The notes beneath the pieces were generated by a model. That model did not search any database and had not been told where the DNA came from. It saw only the letters and a list, made by a program, of their open reading frames with translations. Below, in pieces: positions 46,461 to 57,414 of a DNA stretch of 64,000 bases. The number at the start of each line of letters is the position of its first letter. Position 1 is the stretch's first letter. Source of the DNA: Climacium dendroides (Eukaryota > Streptophyta > Bryopsida > Hypnales > Climaciaceae); NCBI GenBank assembly GCA_950106755.1, contig OX467082.1, positions 992,001 to 1,056,000 of the forward strand, read 5' to 3'. A program made the translations under genes and the position numbers.

Positions 46461-46710
46461 GGCCATATTCATTAAAATGAGACAATGAGTAGTCTCAATT
46501 TTATCTTTGACTCGAAGATAGATCGTCATAACTCTTCAATTTTGAGACTATTTGATAATTAGAGACTTTTATATATTAATATATATAAAAACCTTTATAT
46601 TCAAAGATTGCACTCTCATTTTATCTTCGACTAGAGGATAAAATCACTGTAATTGTTATAGGGTTGAAGTCTCAAAATGACCATTTCGTCTCATTTTAAC
46701 AAATATGGCC
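46461..46710. mobile_element. 250-bp MITE-like element with terminal inverted repeats
   Basis: GGCCATATTCATTAAAATGA at 46461 and its near-perfect inverse ending GGCC at 46710. Internal matches ('agactatttgataattagagac', 'tttatcttcgactagaggataaaat') also fold. No target duplication found, so the superfamily is open. A wider pair ('aatcaatacacttgtgaagatttt' at 46315 and its inverse near 46845) flanks it and suggests insertion into an older foldback. Confidence 0.65.
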
Positions 46711-46991
46711 TTTAGCTAGTACAATATCACATCTTTAAATCTTGGGAAATTACAAAAACATTATGGTCAATTATGAAGAGAGTTGAAATTCAGAAGTAAA
46801 AATAGAGTGATATAAGATAATTGGCATTTCCAAATTTAGAATTGAAATCTTCACAAGTGTATTGATTTATTGTATGTATACATATAATATGTGAATGAAG
46901 TTTGAAGCCAAAATAAACAATTAGCATGCCACCTCTCTAATGTCATTGTATTAATCCACTCTAATATCAATTCTTTTCCACAAACATGTAG

Positions 46992-47580
46992 AACTTGTGG
47001 GAAAAGACTTTGGGCCCATCTAAATTGGCCTTCATTGATTTTCATGACATGGGGACCCAAAAGTACAGTCAATTTGAAGACTTTACGTTTCAAAAAACAT
47101 GGGGGACACCCATTTATTTTTTTCACACATGCATTGACCAAATCCACAACCAAAAAAAATTTAAAACTTGTGGGAAAAGACTTTGGGCCCATCTAAATTG
47201 GCCTTCATTGATTTTCATGACAATTATGGGGATCCAAAAGTACAGTCAATTTGAAGACTTTGCGTTTCAAAAAACATGGGGAACACCCATTTATTTTTTT
47301 CACACATGCATTGACGAAATCCACAACCAAAAAAAATTTAGAACTTGTGGGAAAATACTTTGGGCCCATCTAAATTGGCCTTGATTGATTTTCATGACAG
47401 TGGGACCTAAAAATACAGTCAATTTTAATAGTGTAGGTTTATAAATACATGTGGGTCACCAAATGAATGTATTTTTTTAAACACATGCATTGATTCAAAC
47501 CACATCGGAAAAGAATTTAGAGCTTGTGTACACAAGTTTTTGGACCATGTAGATTGGCCTTAATTGAATTTCATGACGTT
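46992..47580. repeat. Tandem repeat of about 175 bp, at least three copies
   Basis: 'aacttgtgggaaaa-actttgg' recurs at 46992, 47165 and 47342, with a degenerate fourth near 47520. Another diverged pair with about the same period (47665 and 47842, 'cacgtggaaa-att') may extend the array to about 48000. The 129-residue ORF here is an artefact. Confidence 0.8.
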
Positions 47581-48949
47581 GGTATCTCAAGGTATTATGA
47601 CGTTTGTACCACAAGGTACTATAACATTAATGACGTTCGTACAGACTTGGCCTTTTATGTATGAACTTTGAGGCACGTGGAAATATTCATTTATATTATT
47701 TTTTTGATTAGATGTCCATGGATTGTTAAAGAAGAGCGTGATTGCAACTTCTATGAATTTTTCCTTTCTCATTTGCACTTTTATTGCATATTTTTTTTGA
47801 CTTTGTGAGACAAAGTGCAGGCTCAGTCAGTTTAGCATGAACCTTGAGCCACGTGGAAAAATTGAATTACATTATTTTTTTCATGAGGTGCCCATGCATT
47901 ATCATTGAATAGGGCGTTTTTAATTTCTATTACAATTTTTTCTCTCATTTACATGTCTATTTCATTAGCCAAATGAACCAAAAAGTTTTAAATTGTAGAT
48001 GTTTCTACAGTCAATATGTGTTCCATCTCCGAAGTGTAGAGTGACCTGGATTTGTTGTAATTAAGTAAACTTAAAATTATTGTGGAGAATGTATTTTACA
48101 TTTGTGGGATTTACTATTGAATAGATGCATTCATTTATATAGAATACTGAATTTTTCAATCTGGACTCTAGAGTTGTTATGTATTTTGAACCTATTATTA
48201 GTAGATTCAATATTCTTATTAATATGGAATATATTGAATTAATAGTGCATTCATTTTGTTTAAAAAACATTCATGCCTATTTTTGATTTCACAACAATTA
48301 AGTTGTTTATGGAAATCTTGAAATTTACATTTCAGAAGTGTTTCTTTTTTATTTTAGAATTTGGATTGCCATTGTTTGTAATAATTGATTTAAATTTCTA
48401 ATGCATTTTAATGTATCATTAATGTATATTATTTAACATAAATCGTTTAATGAATTTCTATTGTATATATCAAAGTTTGCTCATATGAAAAAAAATTTAC
48501 GAAAAATTTAATAGTTTTTAGTTGAATATTTATTTTGAAAACTATTTCTTATTCTATCTAATATATAAAAATTATACTGAAATTCAAATGATGAATGCAT
48601 AGCATAGCAAGGACGAACCGATTCTTCATAATTTTTTTTTTAATTAATTTCAATTTGAAGATTTATCAAATTTTTGTTTCTGCATTCTATATGATATAAT
48701 GCACTTAAATTCTAACAAAATACTAATTATGAATTCAGAAGTACCAACCACTAGTTAAACTTTAGAGTATTTCCCTGGAAAGTATGCGTTCCATATTCTT
48801 GGGAATGTATGATTGGAATGTACACCTAATAGTACCTCGGAAGTTCGCTTCGGATGCTCTTTTTTGGCTGTGCTTTTTCAAAGTACTCCCTGATTCTAGG
48901 AAGCCCTACAGTGACACATTTCAAATTTCAGTTTGCGCCGTTCTCTTGC

Positions 48950-50113
48950 CGCCCAGAAGTTCCCGCCATTGACTGGGGAGTACGCCTTCGCACGGAATTC
49001 AGTCATCTTCTTTCTTTCTTTCTCTCTGTCGCTCTCTCTGTCGTCGTCTGAGTCGACTTGCGTGTGCTTTCCCCTCAGCATTTATGAAGGATTTGTAAGT
49101 GCTACACTTGTTTCTTGCAGATTTGGGGATGCTTTCATTTTTTTGAATGAGACGTACGTGATGTGGTGGTATGCGACTTCCATTTGATGCTTTGCTGTTT
49201 CCGTATCGCGGTTTGATCGATATAGAGTTCAGGACTTTGCAACTCTGGTGTACCGATGAACACGTCGGCCGTTTCTATAGTTTCGTAACGATGATTGTAT
49301 GAAGCAATTTGCCCTTCATTACCGATTTAATTCTACCATTTCGCGAACCTCGTCGTTGATGAAGTAGAGTTGTCTCAGTGCTGAGGGAACTCCGAAATGT
49401 ATGCCGGAAAATACGGAATACTCTATTCAATATTACTGAATCAATTATTCCGGAAAATCCGGGGAGATTTAGTTTGAATCGAGCTTATCATTAACATACA
49501 AGGAACATATTGACTAAGTGCAGAAACTACATAGTCAACTCGATTCAAGCTGACTGAGTTGACAAAGAATATATATGAACGAGTGCATCGACTGCACGAT
49601 TAGTTCGATTCGAACTAAACTACAATTCTTGAAGATCTTATCTTGCCAGTTGAGATATAATTATCAATTTCACATATTTGCTCTGAAAAGAGTTGAACGA
49701 GGAAATAGTCATGTAGTGTGGTTGATCAGCTCGATTCGAGCTGAATGAGGATTTATGATCATAATGTGGTTGGTCATCTCGAGTCGCCGTGAATAAGGAT
49801 TGTGATATAGAATATTATAGATTAGATTGAATAGGTGTGAATCGATAGATCTTGTGGTCAGCTCGAATCGAGCTGACATTGACGTGGTTAAGTTCCCATT
49901 TATTTGTCGAAGAGGATTTCTAATGCCTTAACTACCTGCGCGCCCTTTTCCAAATATTCAGAGCTTTCAGCCTTTCTAGATGCTTGTATACGCAGAACGT
50001 ACTATCATTTCAGTGAGTGTTCTGGATCTCGAGATACGCTCTGTTAAGCTCGATTCGAACTGATTGTTATGGTTTCATTCGGATACTGAAAGACGTGTTG
50101 TTCTTCTGAACAG
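48950..50113 (+). promoter_or_regulatory. Putative promoter, 5' UTR exon and leader intron of the DUF7869 gene
   Basis: Composition turns GC-rich with CT-rich leader-like sequence at about 48935-49080. A GTAAGT donor at 49095 and a strong acceptor ('gttgttcttctgaacag') at 50113 would define a leader intron of about 1 kb, ending 32 bp before the ATG at 50146. The intron holds palindrome cluster 2. Inferred from splice signals; no transcript evidence. Confidence 0.4.
49470..50064. repeat. Palindrome family AGCTCGATTCGAGCT, cluster 2
   Basis: Seven copies near 49470, 49536, 49598, 49727, 49775, 49858 and 50045, for example 'tcagctcgattcgagctgaat' at about 49727. The consensus matches cluster 1 at 22998-27038 in the divergent gene. 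Confidence 0.75.
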
Positions 50114-50387
50114 AGTGACTACCATTTTGTCTAAAGGATACGGAGATGAATATTGACAGGGACCCCATCAACGACATGGAGTTCTCAGATGAAGAATTTC
50201 CTGTTCTCGAAGGGATGAATGTCGGCATTCCTGAATGCGAGGGCATCCCACGTTGTCTATGGAATACAAGATGTGTCACTCTCTACAATGAGGCAGGTTT
50301 ACTTGTTGGCAAAGGGACTTGCCATAGTGTCAACTCAGACCTCGTGCTTGGAGCTAGTGGTCCCCTTGGAGATACCCATGTAGCAGT

Positions 50388-53145
50388 CACTACAACAATG
50401 GTAGTGTTTTATGACTGCAAAATATGACTGCAGTAAGTCGTAAAATCAAAAAATATGACTCACGCAGAAATCATTGTAGATGACTCGGGATATGACTGAC
50501 TCCAGTAGTTTAGAAGCAGTCGCTTCAAACATCAGTCATATTGGCAGTCATATGGGTTGAGGGGTATAAATACCCATTTTTAGCCATAGTATGCCAACTA
50601 GGCGTATACTTTGACTATCCTAGGGGGGGTTTGACTTTTTCTTGGGTTGCCCGGGCAAATAAAAAAATCCTATGTGGAATATGACTGTGTCGAGTCATAT
50701 TTTTTGATGACGTGGAATATGACTGTGATGAATCATATTTTTTGATGACGTGGAATATGACTGTGGTGAGTCATATTTTTTGATGATGTAGAATATGACT
50801 GTGGTGAATCATATTTTGTAGTAACATGAAATATGACTGCGGTGAGTCATATTTTGCAGTAACGTGGAATATGACTGCAGTGAGTCATATTTTGCAGTGA
50901 TGTGAAATATGACTGCGGTAAGTCATTTTTTGTAGTGATATGGAATATGACTGCGGTCAGTCATATTTGTAATAATATGGAATATGACTACAATGAGTCA
51001 TATTTTTTGGTTACATGGAATATAACTAGTGTGAGTTATATTTTGCAGTAATGTAGAATATGACTACGGTGAGTCATATTCTTGTTAATGTGAAAAATGA
51101 TTCTCATGAGTCATATTTTTGAATGATGTAGAATACGACTCTTGTCAGTCATATTACTAACTACAATCACATTTTTAATGCATTTTAAGTAGACATGATA
51201 TATAACTATCATACATCAAGATGATTTGACAATTGAATAAAAAGCCTCATGCAATTAAAAATGAATATATAATATATGATTTTAGAGATGTATGAGAGAT
51301 AATCATATTAAAGAAGGAGAATGTAAGAACAAATACAACTATCTTCATTGACATTTATTAGTCACTAATACAAAATCTATATATCACAATGAATCATTCA
51401 CACAATCCAATAAGGCCTATAATCCTTACAATAATGTGAAGATGACTTCATTGGATTGTAAGTAGCCTCCAATGTCTTTGTTTCAACTTTTGGTGCCTGC
51501 ATATACAATTAAAGAAATGAGACGTTAATTTTTAGTGATTGAACAACAAAGTTCAACCTTCAAAGGCTTATAACAACACAAAATATGTAGCTTAAGTTTA
51601 GGATAGGAAGAATAAGATTGATAATGGAGGAAATAAGAAAAAAAAGATAAGTATTAAGAAATAACAAGAAGTAAAAGTTAAGATGCAACAAGAAATAAGA
51701 AGCAACAACTAAGACACAATAAGAAACAAGAAGCAACAACTAAGACACAACTAAGCAACAACTAAAACACAACAAAAAACAAGAAACAACAACTAAAACG
51801 TAAGAAGAAACACAAAATAAGAAACAACAACTAAGACACAACAAGAAACAAGAAGCAACAACTAAGACACAACAAAAAACAACTAAGCAACAACTAAGAC
51901 ACAACAAAAAACAAGAAACAACAACTAAAACGTAAGAAGAAACACAAAATAAGAAACAACAACTAAAACGTAAGAAGAAACACAAAATAAGAAACAACAA
52001 CTAAAACGTAAGAAGAAACACAAAATAAGAAACAACAACTAAGACACAATAAGAAACAAGAAGCAACAATTAAGACACAACAAGAAACAACTAAGCAACA
52101 ACTAAGACACAAGAAGAAACAAGAAACAACAACTAAAACGTAAGAAGAAACAACAACTAAGACACAACATGAAGTAACAATTAAGACACAACAAGAAACA
52201 ACTAAGCAACAACTAAGACACAAGAAGAAACAAGAAACAACAACTAAAACGTAAGAAGAAACAACAACTAAGACACAACATGAAGTAACAATTAAGACAC
52301 AAGAGGAAATAAGAAGCAACAACTAAGATACAAGAAGAAACAAAAAGCACCAACTAAGACACAACAAGAAACAACAAGAAATGAGAATGTAGATGCAACA
52401 AGAAGAAATAAGAAGCAAGAACTACAAAACAAGAACTAAAAAGAAGAAAGAGTTCAAATGCAAGAAAAAAAAAATTTAGATGCAACAATAAGAAGCAAGA
52501 AATATGAAGTAAAGAGCAACAAGAAACAAGAGTTGAGATGCAACAAAAAACAACAACAAATGAGAGCTAAGAGACAATAGAAGGTAAGGAAGAAGAACCA
52601 CAAGAAGTGACGGCTAGGGTTTCAAAACCCTAAAAAGCGGCGACTAGGGTTTCAAAACCCTAAAAAGCGGCGGCTAGGGTTTCAAAACCCTAAAAAGTGG
52701 CGGCTAGGGTTCTAAAACCCTAAAAAAATAATGGCTAGGGTCTCAAAACACTAAAAAAGTGGTGACTAGGATTCAAAATCCGAAAAAGTAGGTGACTATG
52801 ATTTCAAAATTTTAAATGATGGTTTATTTATATTTTTGTTAGAATTGCCCATATTCTTTTTGAATTGCCCAAAACCAAAAAAAATTCACTACTATGAAAA
52901 TATAATTAACAATATGACTCAACGTTCCCAAACATGTTCCCTACGTTCCCTATGAAGTACTTTAGTATTCCTAATGGCCGTATAGTATACACTTGCGAAG
53001 TACAAGGCGTAAAAATGACTGGTAGTCATATTTTGCAGTCATATTTTTCCCCAAAGTGTTGGCCTTCAAGAATATGACTGCAAGCAGTCGCCAGTCATCC
53101 TCAGTCATAATTCTGCAGTCATAAAACACTGCCATTGTTGTAGTG
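50388..53145. mobile_element. Non-autonomous CACTA element, 2,758 bp, TSD AGT, inserted in the DUF7869 gene
   Basis: Ends CACTACAACAATGGtAGTG and, inverted, CACTACAACAATGGcAGTG, extending to a ~28-bp TIR with one mismatch. AGT flanks both sides (50385-50387 and 53146-53148). Contents: subterminal direct repeats of about 40 bp ('gaatatgactg-ggtgagtcatatttt') at about 50689-51150, with inverted relatives near the right end; a purine-rich 'acaacaactaagacacaacaagaaac' tract at about 51650-52560; and the telobox-like array at 52612-52820. No transposase. TIRs differ from the 16.9-kb element, so it belongs to another CACTA family. Confidence 0.93.
52612..52820. repeat. 30-bp tandem repeat with opposed telomere-like motifs
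   Basis: About seven units of 'ctagggtttcaaaaccctaa' plus 'aaagcggcgg', degrading to the right. Each unit holds TAGGGTTT and AAACCCTA facing each other, so each is a small palindrome of plant telobox sequence. Confidence 0.85.
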
Positions 53146-56100
53146 AGTCCACATCACCAAGACATTCTCTGAAGTGGATATCCCTCAGGAGCAGATTTAC
53201 TATTTGGTAGCTTGGCCGATTAAGCGAGTCCACTGCGCGGGAGCAAGCCTTCACGACCATGAGGCTTGAAATAGATTTAATCAACTGCAAGGTCGCCTCC
53301 AGAATCCACAGCCTCCAACATCTGCTCGGCCATATTCAAGTATCCTCAGAAATCCACCTCGCGTGACATCCCACAAATCTAAGGAACTCCTCACCCCAGA
53401 GTCCATTAACTTGGTGTCTAGTAGAGTCTGCTGCTCTCAAAATTGCGTTCAACCGTTTCCAAGGGAAAAGATTCGAGCCTTCCGCAAGCGAATGTACTCT
53501 TGTACATCATTCAAGTTCAAGTCGCACATGAAAACTGAAGTACATAGGTCTGTTCATCTGGATGCGTGTGGAAGGAAGATGGTGACAGTTGAAGGTATTA
53601 ATGTGTGCATGTGAGTATGGATGCATATTTCTGGAGTCCCAGAGGCCACATTCTATCAATACCTCAAATATTGGAAGGATGAACAAGAGGCAAGAGATCA
53701 TGGGAATATAGGATTGGAGAAGCCGAGAAAGCACACCCAACAAGCAACTGCAACGCTAAAGTGCATTCTCGAGAAGGAGGCAGACCACATGCCACATCGT
53801 ACTCAAACTTTGAAGTCAGGGGACAAGGTTGTTTCCATGTGTCTTCCCTCTACTTTTCAGTGGAAGGGTAAGATGAAGGAAATCAACGACGTCAATGCAG
53901 CGTTCGGATTACCCGAGGTTTCAACTTCGAACTTAAGCAAGATCAGGTCTTCCAAGTTCTCGGAGTTTGAGGTGAAGAAACCTGGTGATAATTTCGCTCG
54001 GTATTTAGTGTGTGACAAATTACAAGAGCTACGAAGAAGTTGTATTGTTGAATCTCAAAGTGCTTTGATATGGTCAAGGAGGCTTGACAAGCATTTGGCT
54101 ATTGCTCAGGCGCATAGGGAGATGTATTACATCAATCGTTACCGCTCGCACGAGTTTCTACACGAATGTTTGACAATCATACATAACAAGATGGACCATG
54201 CCAAAACTGCTTCTCCGGTCTTTTCCCATAAGACTAAAGAACTTGATGGACTCACGAAGTTGTCCGTTTCAGTGACTGGCATGATTGCCCACGGTCATGG
54301 TGATGTTCGATATACGCATTATGGCTTGGATATGTTTCCCCACGACTCCAACTACACTATTGGCTCCATGGCGAAGTTGTTGCGAGATTTGGAATTACCA
54401 CCGAAATCATCTTTTCGGCAATTGTTTACAGGGTCGGGATCCACAAATTTGTCCAAGGCAATTCTCAAGGGTGCCAAAGTGTGTGAAGCGTCGCTACCTC
54501 CACCACCAGAAACCTTATGTCCAGGGATGCCACTGCCTCCAATTCTGAATGTGCAGATGGATAATGCCATCGGAGACAACAAAAACAAATTTTTTTTTTG
54601 TTACTGGTCTCTACTTGTTGCAAACAAGATCTTTCGTGAAGTGTACGTGAACTTCATGATCGTGGGTCATACTCATGACGACATTGATGCGCTTTTTGGA
54701 AGATGGAATATGCTTTTGAAGAAGGAAAACTTCCTTACAATTCCTGCACTTATGAAGTCGTTTATGGATGTGGAATCCATTCCAACAATCCTTCACCTCA
54801 TAGAGGAGGTGCCAGATTTCAAAGGTTTCATAGCAGGTAGTGTTTTAGACGGCAATGACTTCATGGTTGGTCATACAAAGCCACAACAAGTCAAGTTTTA
54901 CTTGGACTCTATTGGATGTCTAGTTATGAAGTACAAGATGTTGTGCACTGATGTTGACTGGTTACCAAAGGGGGTTGGTAATGGAATGAAATTGTGGAAG
55001 GAGGACTCTGAAGGGCAAAGTTTGTGGCCACGTGGAGTGCCAGAAGCAGTTTTGCCAAGTCCAATGAAAGGCACGGAGGACATCTTGAAGGACATATCTG
55101 GATTTGTAAAGTACTGGGAGCATTTGTGCAATCAAGATCGCACTGGGGAGTACCAAAGACGTTATGAGCACGTAGTGCACTATTGGCGTGGCGTCAAGAT
55201 AGCATTGCTAGAACCACTACCTTCATCTTCTGTTTTAAAGGATGGTTTCTGGCCAACTAGCCGTATTCAAGCTACTCGGGTGGATGAATTAGATGAAGAC
55301 GGCGAGGACCGTGAAGAGTTCGAAGAAGATGATGCATACGTAGGCCCTTTGAGAGGTCGTCCACAACCATCCTTTAGGGTGGGTCGAGATCTCTTTGAAG
55401 GATATTTTGTTGTAGTTCGACCCGCAGAAGGTGACAGTCATTTTGTTTGGATTGCAAGGACATTGTCTGATCCAAATTGTAATCCGGAGAAACCTAATTG
55501 TATACGCATTCAGTACTTTCGTCCAACATCGAGAGATGAAGATGTTCAAGACTTCTACACTGGATGGGACAGTGAAAGAGGTCTATGTTGGAAAGTGGAT
55601 GAAACCGAACCGCCACTTTGGGAGCATACAAATGCTCTTATGACAGCGTGGAAGCCTAACATTCGGAAGGATACTCGCCAATGCATGATCAAGATTCCAG
55701 CTGCTCAAATTGACATCATCAACCGAAGCCTTGCATCATATACTTGATATTTGTAGCTATGTATTGATGTATATTGCAAGTTTTATAAATATGTTGTTTC
55801 CATCGTCATGTTTTATAAAACGAATGGAATTCATATATTAGAATAAATGGTGTAGGTTTGATTTGATTGTTTGTATTTCATTGCTTGGTATTGCATAAAT
55901 GTGTTGAAGTGTATGTTTTGTGTTTACAAAACAATGTTTTTTCTGTTCAATATTCTTTATTTTGTATTCTTCAACTTTGTTTTATCTATTTTTTACTTCA
56001 TTTTATTTTGTGTTTTTCATTGAGTACATTTTATTTGAAATTCAATTGCTATTGGGGAGCAAAATGTAGTGGAAATATCCACTATTTATTTGGTCCACAT

Positions 56101-56176
56101 GTAAAGCACTTGTCACATTCTGGGTAGGGGGCCGATTGGTTGTTACAATTTTCCTACCTGCAAAGCTCATTTAGCA

Positions 56177-56293
56177 GCACCAAGTCATGTTTTTTCTCTC
56201 ATGTGCTCATATGTCCTTGACGGGAATCGAACTCGGACCGCTTCAATGAGATGAACAACCCCTTACAACAGACTGCGGAGCTCATGACTTGGT
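56177..56293 (-). repeat. tRNA-like SINE candidate
   Basis: On the minus strand, 'gagttcgattcccgtc' (about 56220-56235) fits the B box/T-arm of a tRNA, and 'cgcagtctgttgtaagg' about 40 nt upstream is a loose A box/D-arm. 'caccaagtcatg' at one end and its inverse at the other bracket it. The cloverleaf is not convincing enough for a tRNA gene. A tRNA-derived SINE or a tRNA relic inside a foldback fits best. Confidence 0.35.
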
Positions 56294-56585
56294 GTTCAGA
56301 AAATAACACAATCTTTATTTATATTAATCATAACATTTATTCTAAACCAAATTACATGTGTTTGAATAGACAATCACTCAAAAGACTCTCATTTTAATGG
56401 AAATTGCAAATTACAACTAGAAAATGTAGCCTAAACTGTGGAACATTATAATTCATTATTTAGGGTCTAAATGGACTATATTATTTTGAGAGACTCCAAA
56501 CCTCTCAAAATATTGAATATAGTGTTATAACTTCATAATGAAGCTATGGGTTGAGAAGCTTGAAGGTGACGTTGTCCTGTAAAGA

Positions 56586-56595
56586 TATATAAATA
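56586..56595 (+). promoter_or_regulatory. TATA box upstream of the small ORF
   Basis: TATATAAATA, 66 bp upstream of the ATG at 56661. Confidence 0.5.
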
Positions 56596-56660
56596 GATGG
56601 GTTTGCCTTAAACCTTCATTCAACCTTATTAGTGAGTTTGTTATCTACTTTGTAGTTCAA

Positions 56661-57098
56661 ATGTCGAATTGGAGGGGGTTTTCTGAGTCTCAAGATGAAG
56701 AGCCTCAACCGGACGCTGAGTTTGAGCTTTCACTTTCACAATTGCTGGATCAATTTCTTTTGCTGCGAGATTTTAGACGTCCTCGAGAAGAAGCCGGACC
56801 ATCTCGACCGCCAAAACAACCTCGTGTGGAGCGGCGATGGCATGATAATCTACATGCTGAAGCTCGAGCCTTGGTGATCTTATTTTAAGTCAAATGTGTT
56901 GAACTAGGCACTTGTGAAGTGACGTTCGAGGCAAGTTATGAAGGCAAGAACATGGACCAATATTTTTGTATGGCTCAGCCTGTGGAGGGTAGTCGTGGCC
57001 ACCAATGATGGTTGAAAGGGCCTTTCAACCCTTTGACAAAGACTGAGCATGCAGAATATGTTGCCGCTACCGTCAAACGCATTCTCAAGTTTCAATAA
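56661..57098 (+). pseudogene. Small ORF of 145 codons with two internal stops, unknown function
   Basis: The frame opens at ATG 56661 (MSNWRGFSESQDEEP...), runs through an acidic/Leu-rich segment (SLSQLLDQFLLL) and an Arg/Pro-rich segment, meets TAA at 56886, continues VKCVELGTCEVTFEASYEGKN, meets TGA at 57006 and ends KRILKFQ TAA. TAA and TGA are each one C-to-T change from CAA and CGA. The open stretches between and after the stops suggest a once-coding gene. No family recognised. A TATA box lies upstream. Confidence 0.4.
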
Positions 57099-57414
57099 AA
57101 GCTTCACTCCATTTGAAGAAACTTTTATTGAAACTTTGTTTTTTTTACCTCTAGTTGATATTTATTAAGTTTTAGTTCTTAAAGTTATTGAAATCATAGT
57201 GAGTAATTGTATTTGCTAGAAGTGAAATTGGGACTAGAATTTTAGTTAAAAGAGGACTACAGTTTGGAGTGAGTATAAATGGGGATGTGGTTAGAATGTT
57301 TGGTGGGCCTTGGTAGGGGCATGGGCTAAAGTGCCCCTACCTCTCACCTTAAATGGGGAGGAAAAGGTGGAGGAGAGGAATCTTATCTAGTAGGGAGTTG
57401 GAGTTTGAGAGGGT

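Larger units (their letters stand above)
44026..48949. other. Repeat-rich interval between the two large elements, no gene supported
   Basis: It includes short 'ttgacataccagctgaaaacc' repeats at about 44655-44775; two diverged copies of a genic-looking block ('gtgctccagaagcgcactc' at 44925-45040 and 45255-45330); a 'acacggcgcagcaacacgaa' minisatellite at 45416-45535; and 'tacccgacccc' repeats at 45600-45850 with a longer unit of about 85 bp. ORFs across these are repeat artefacts. After 47600 the sequence is very AT-rich. Confidence 0.55.
50146..55747 (+). pseudogene. DUF8039-like plus DUF7869 transposase-like gene, split by a CACTA element
   Basis: Coding runs from 50146 to 50387 and resumes at 53149. 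With the 2,758-bp insertion and one TSD copy removed the frame is continuous for 947 codons. Part 1 is acidic, then CVTLYNEAGLLVGKGTC...HVAVHI...YYLVAWPIKRV, like the plant DUF8039 domain. Next come CCSQNC and a finger-like Cys region. Part 3 (from 53621) has IIHNKMDHAK, LNVQMDNAIGDNKNKFFF (D314 of that segment) and VGHTHDDIDALF (350-359), the acidic signature of DUF7869, a domain I regard as a DDE-like transposase fold. TGA codons interrupt at 53267 and 53612, each one C-to-T step from CGA. No TAA/TAG and no frameshift. Palindrome cluster 2 lies in its leader. It ends at TGA 55745-55747. Probably the transposase of a large element; not active in this copy. Confidence 0.75.

Noticed and set aside
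46995..47384. 129-residue ORF with internal repeats
   Set aside because: It spans the ~175-bp tandem repeat and its periodicity mirrors the DNA repeat; no codon-level constraint is evident.
51740..52322. Two long minus-strand ORFs rich in Leu/Cys/Val/Phe, looking like membrane proteins
   Set aside because: They are the translation of the purine-rich 'acaacaactaagacac' tandem tract inside the CACTA element and repeat the same words in every unit.
56210..56290. Functional tRNA gene
   Set aside because: Only the B-box region is good; acceptor and anticodon stems do not pair convincingly.
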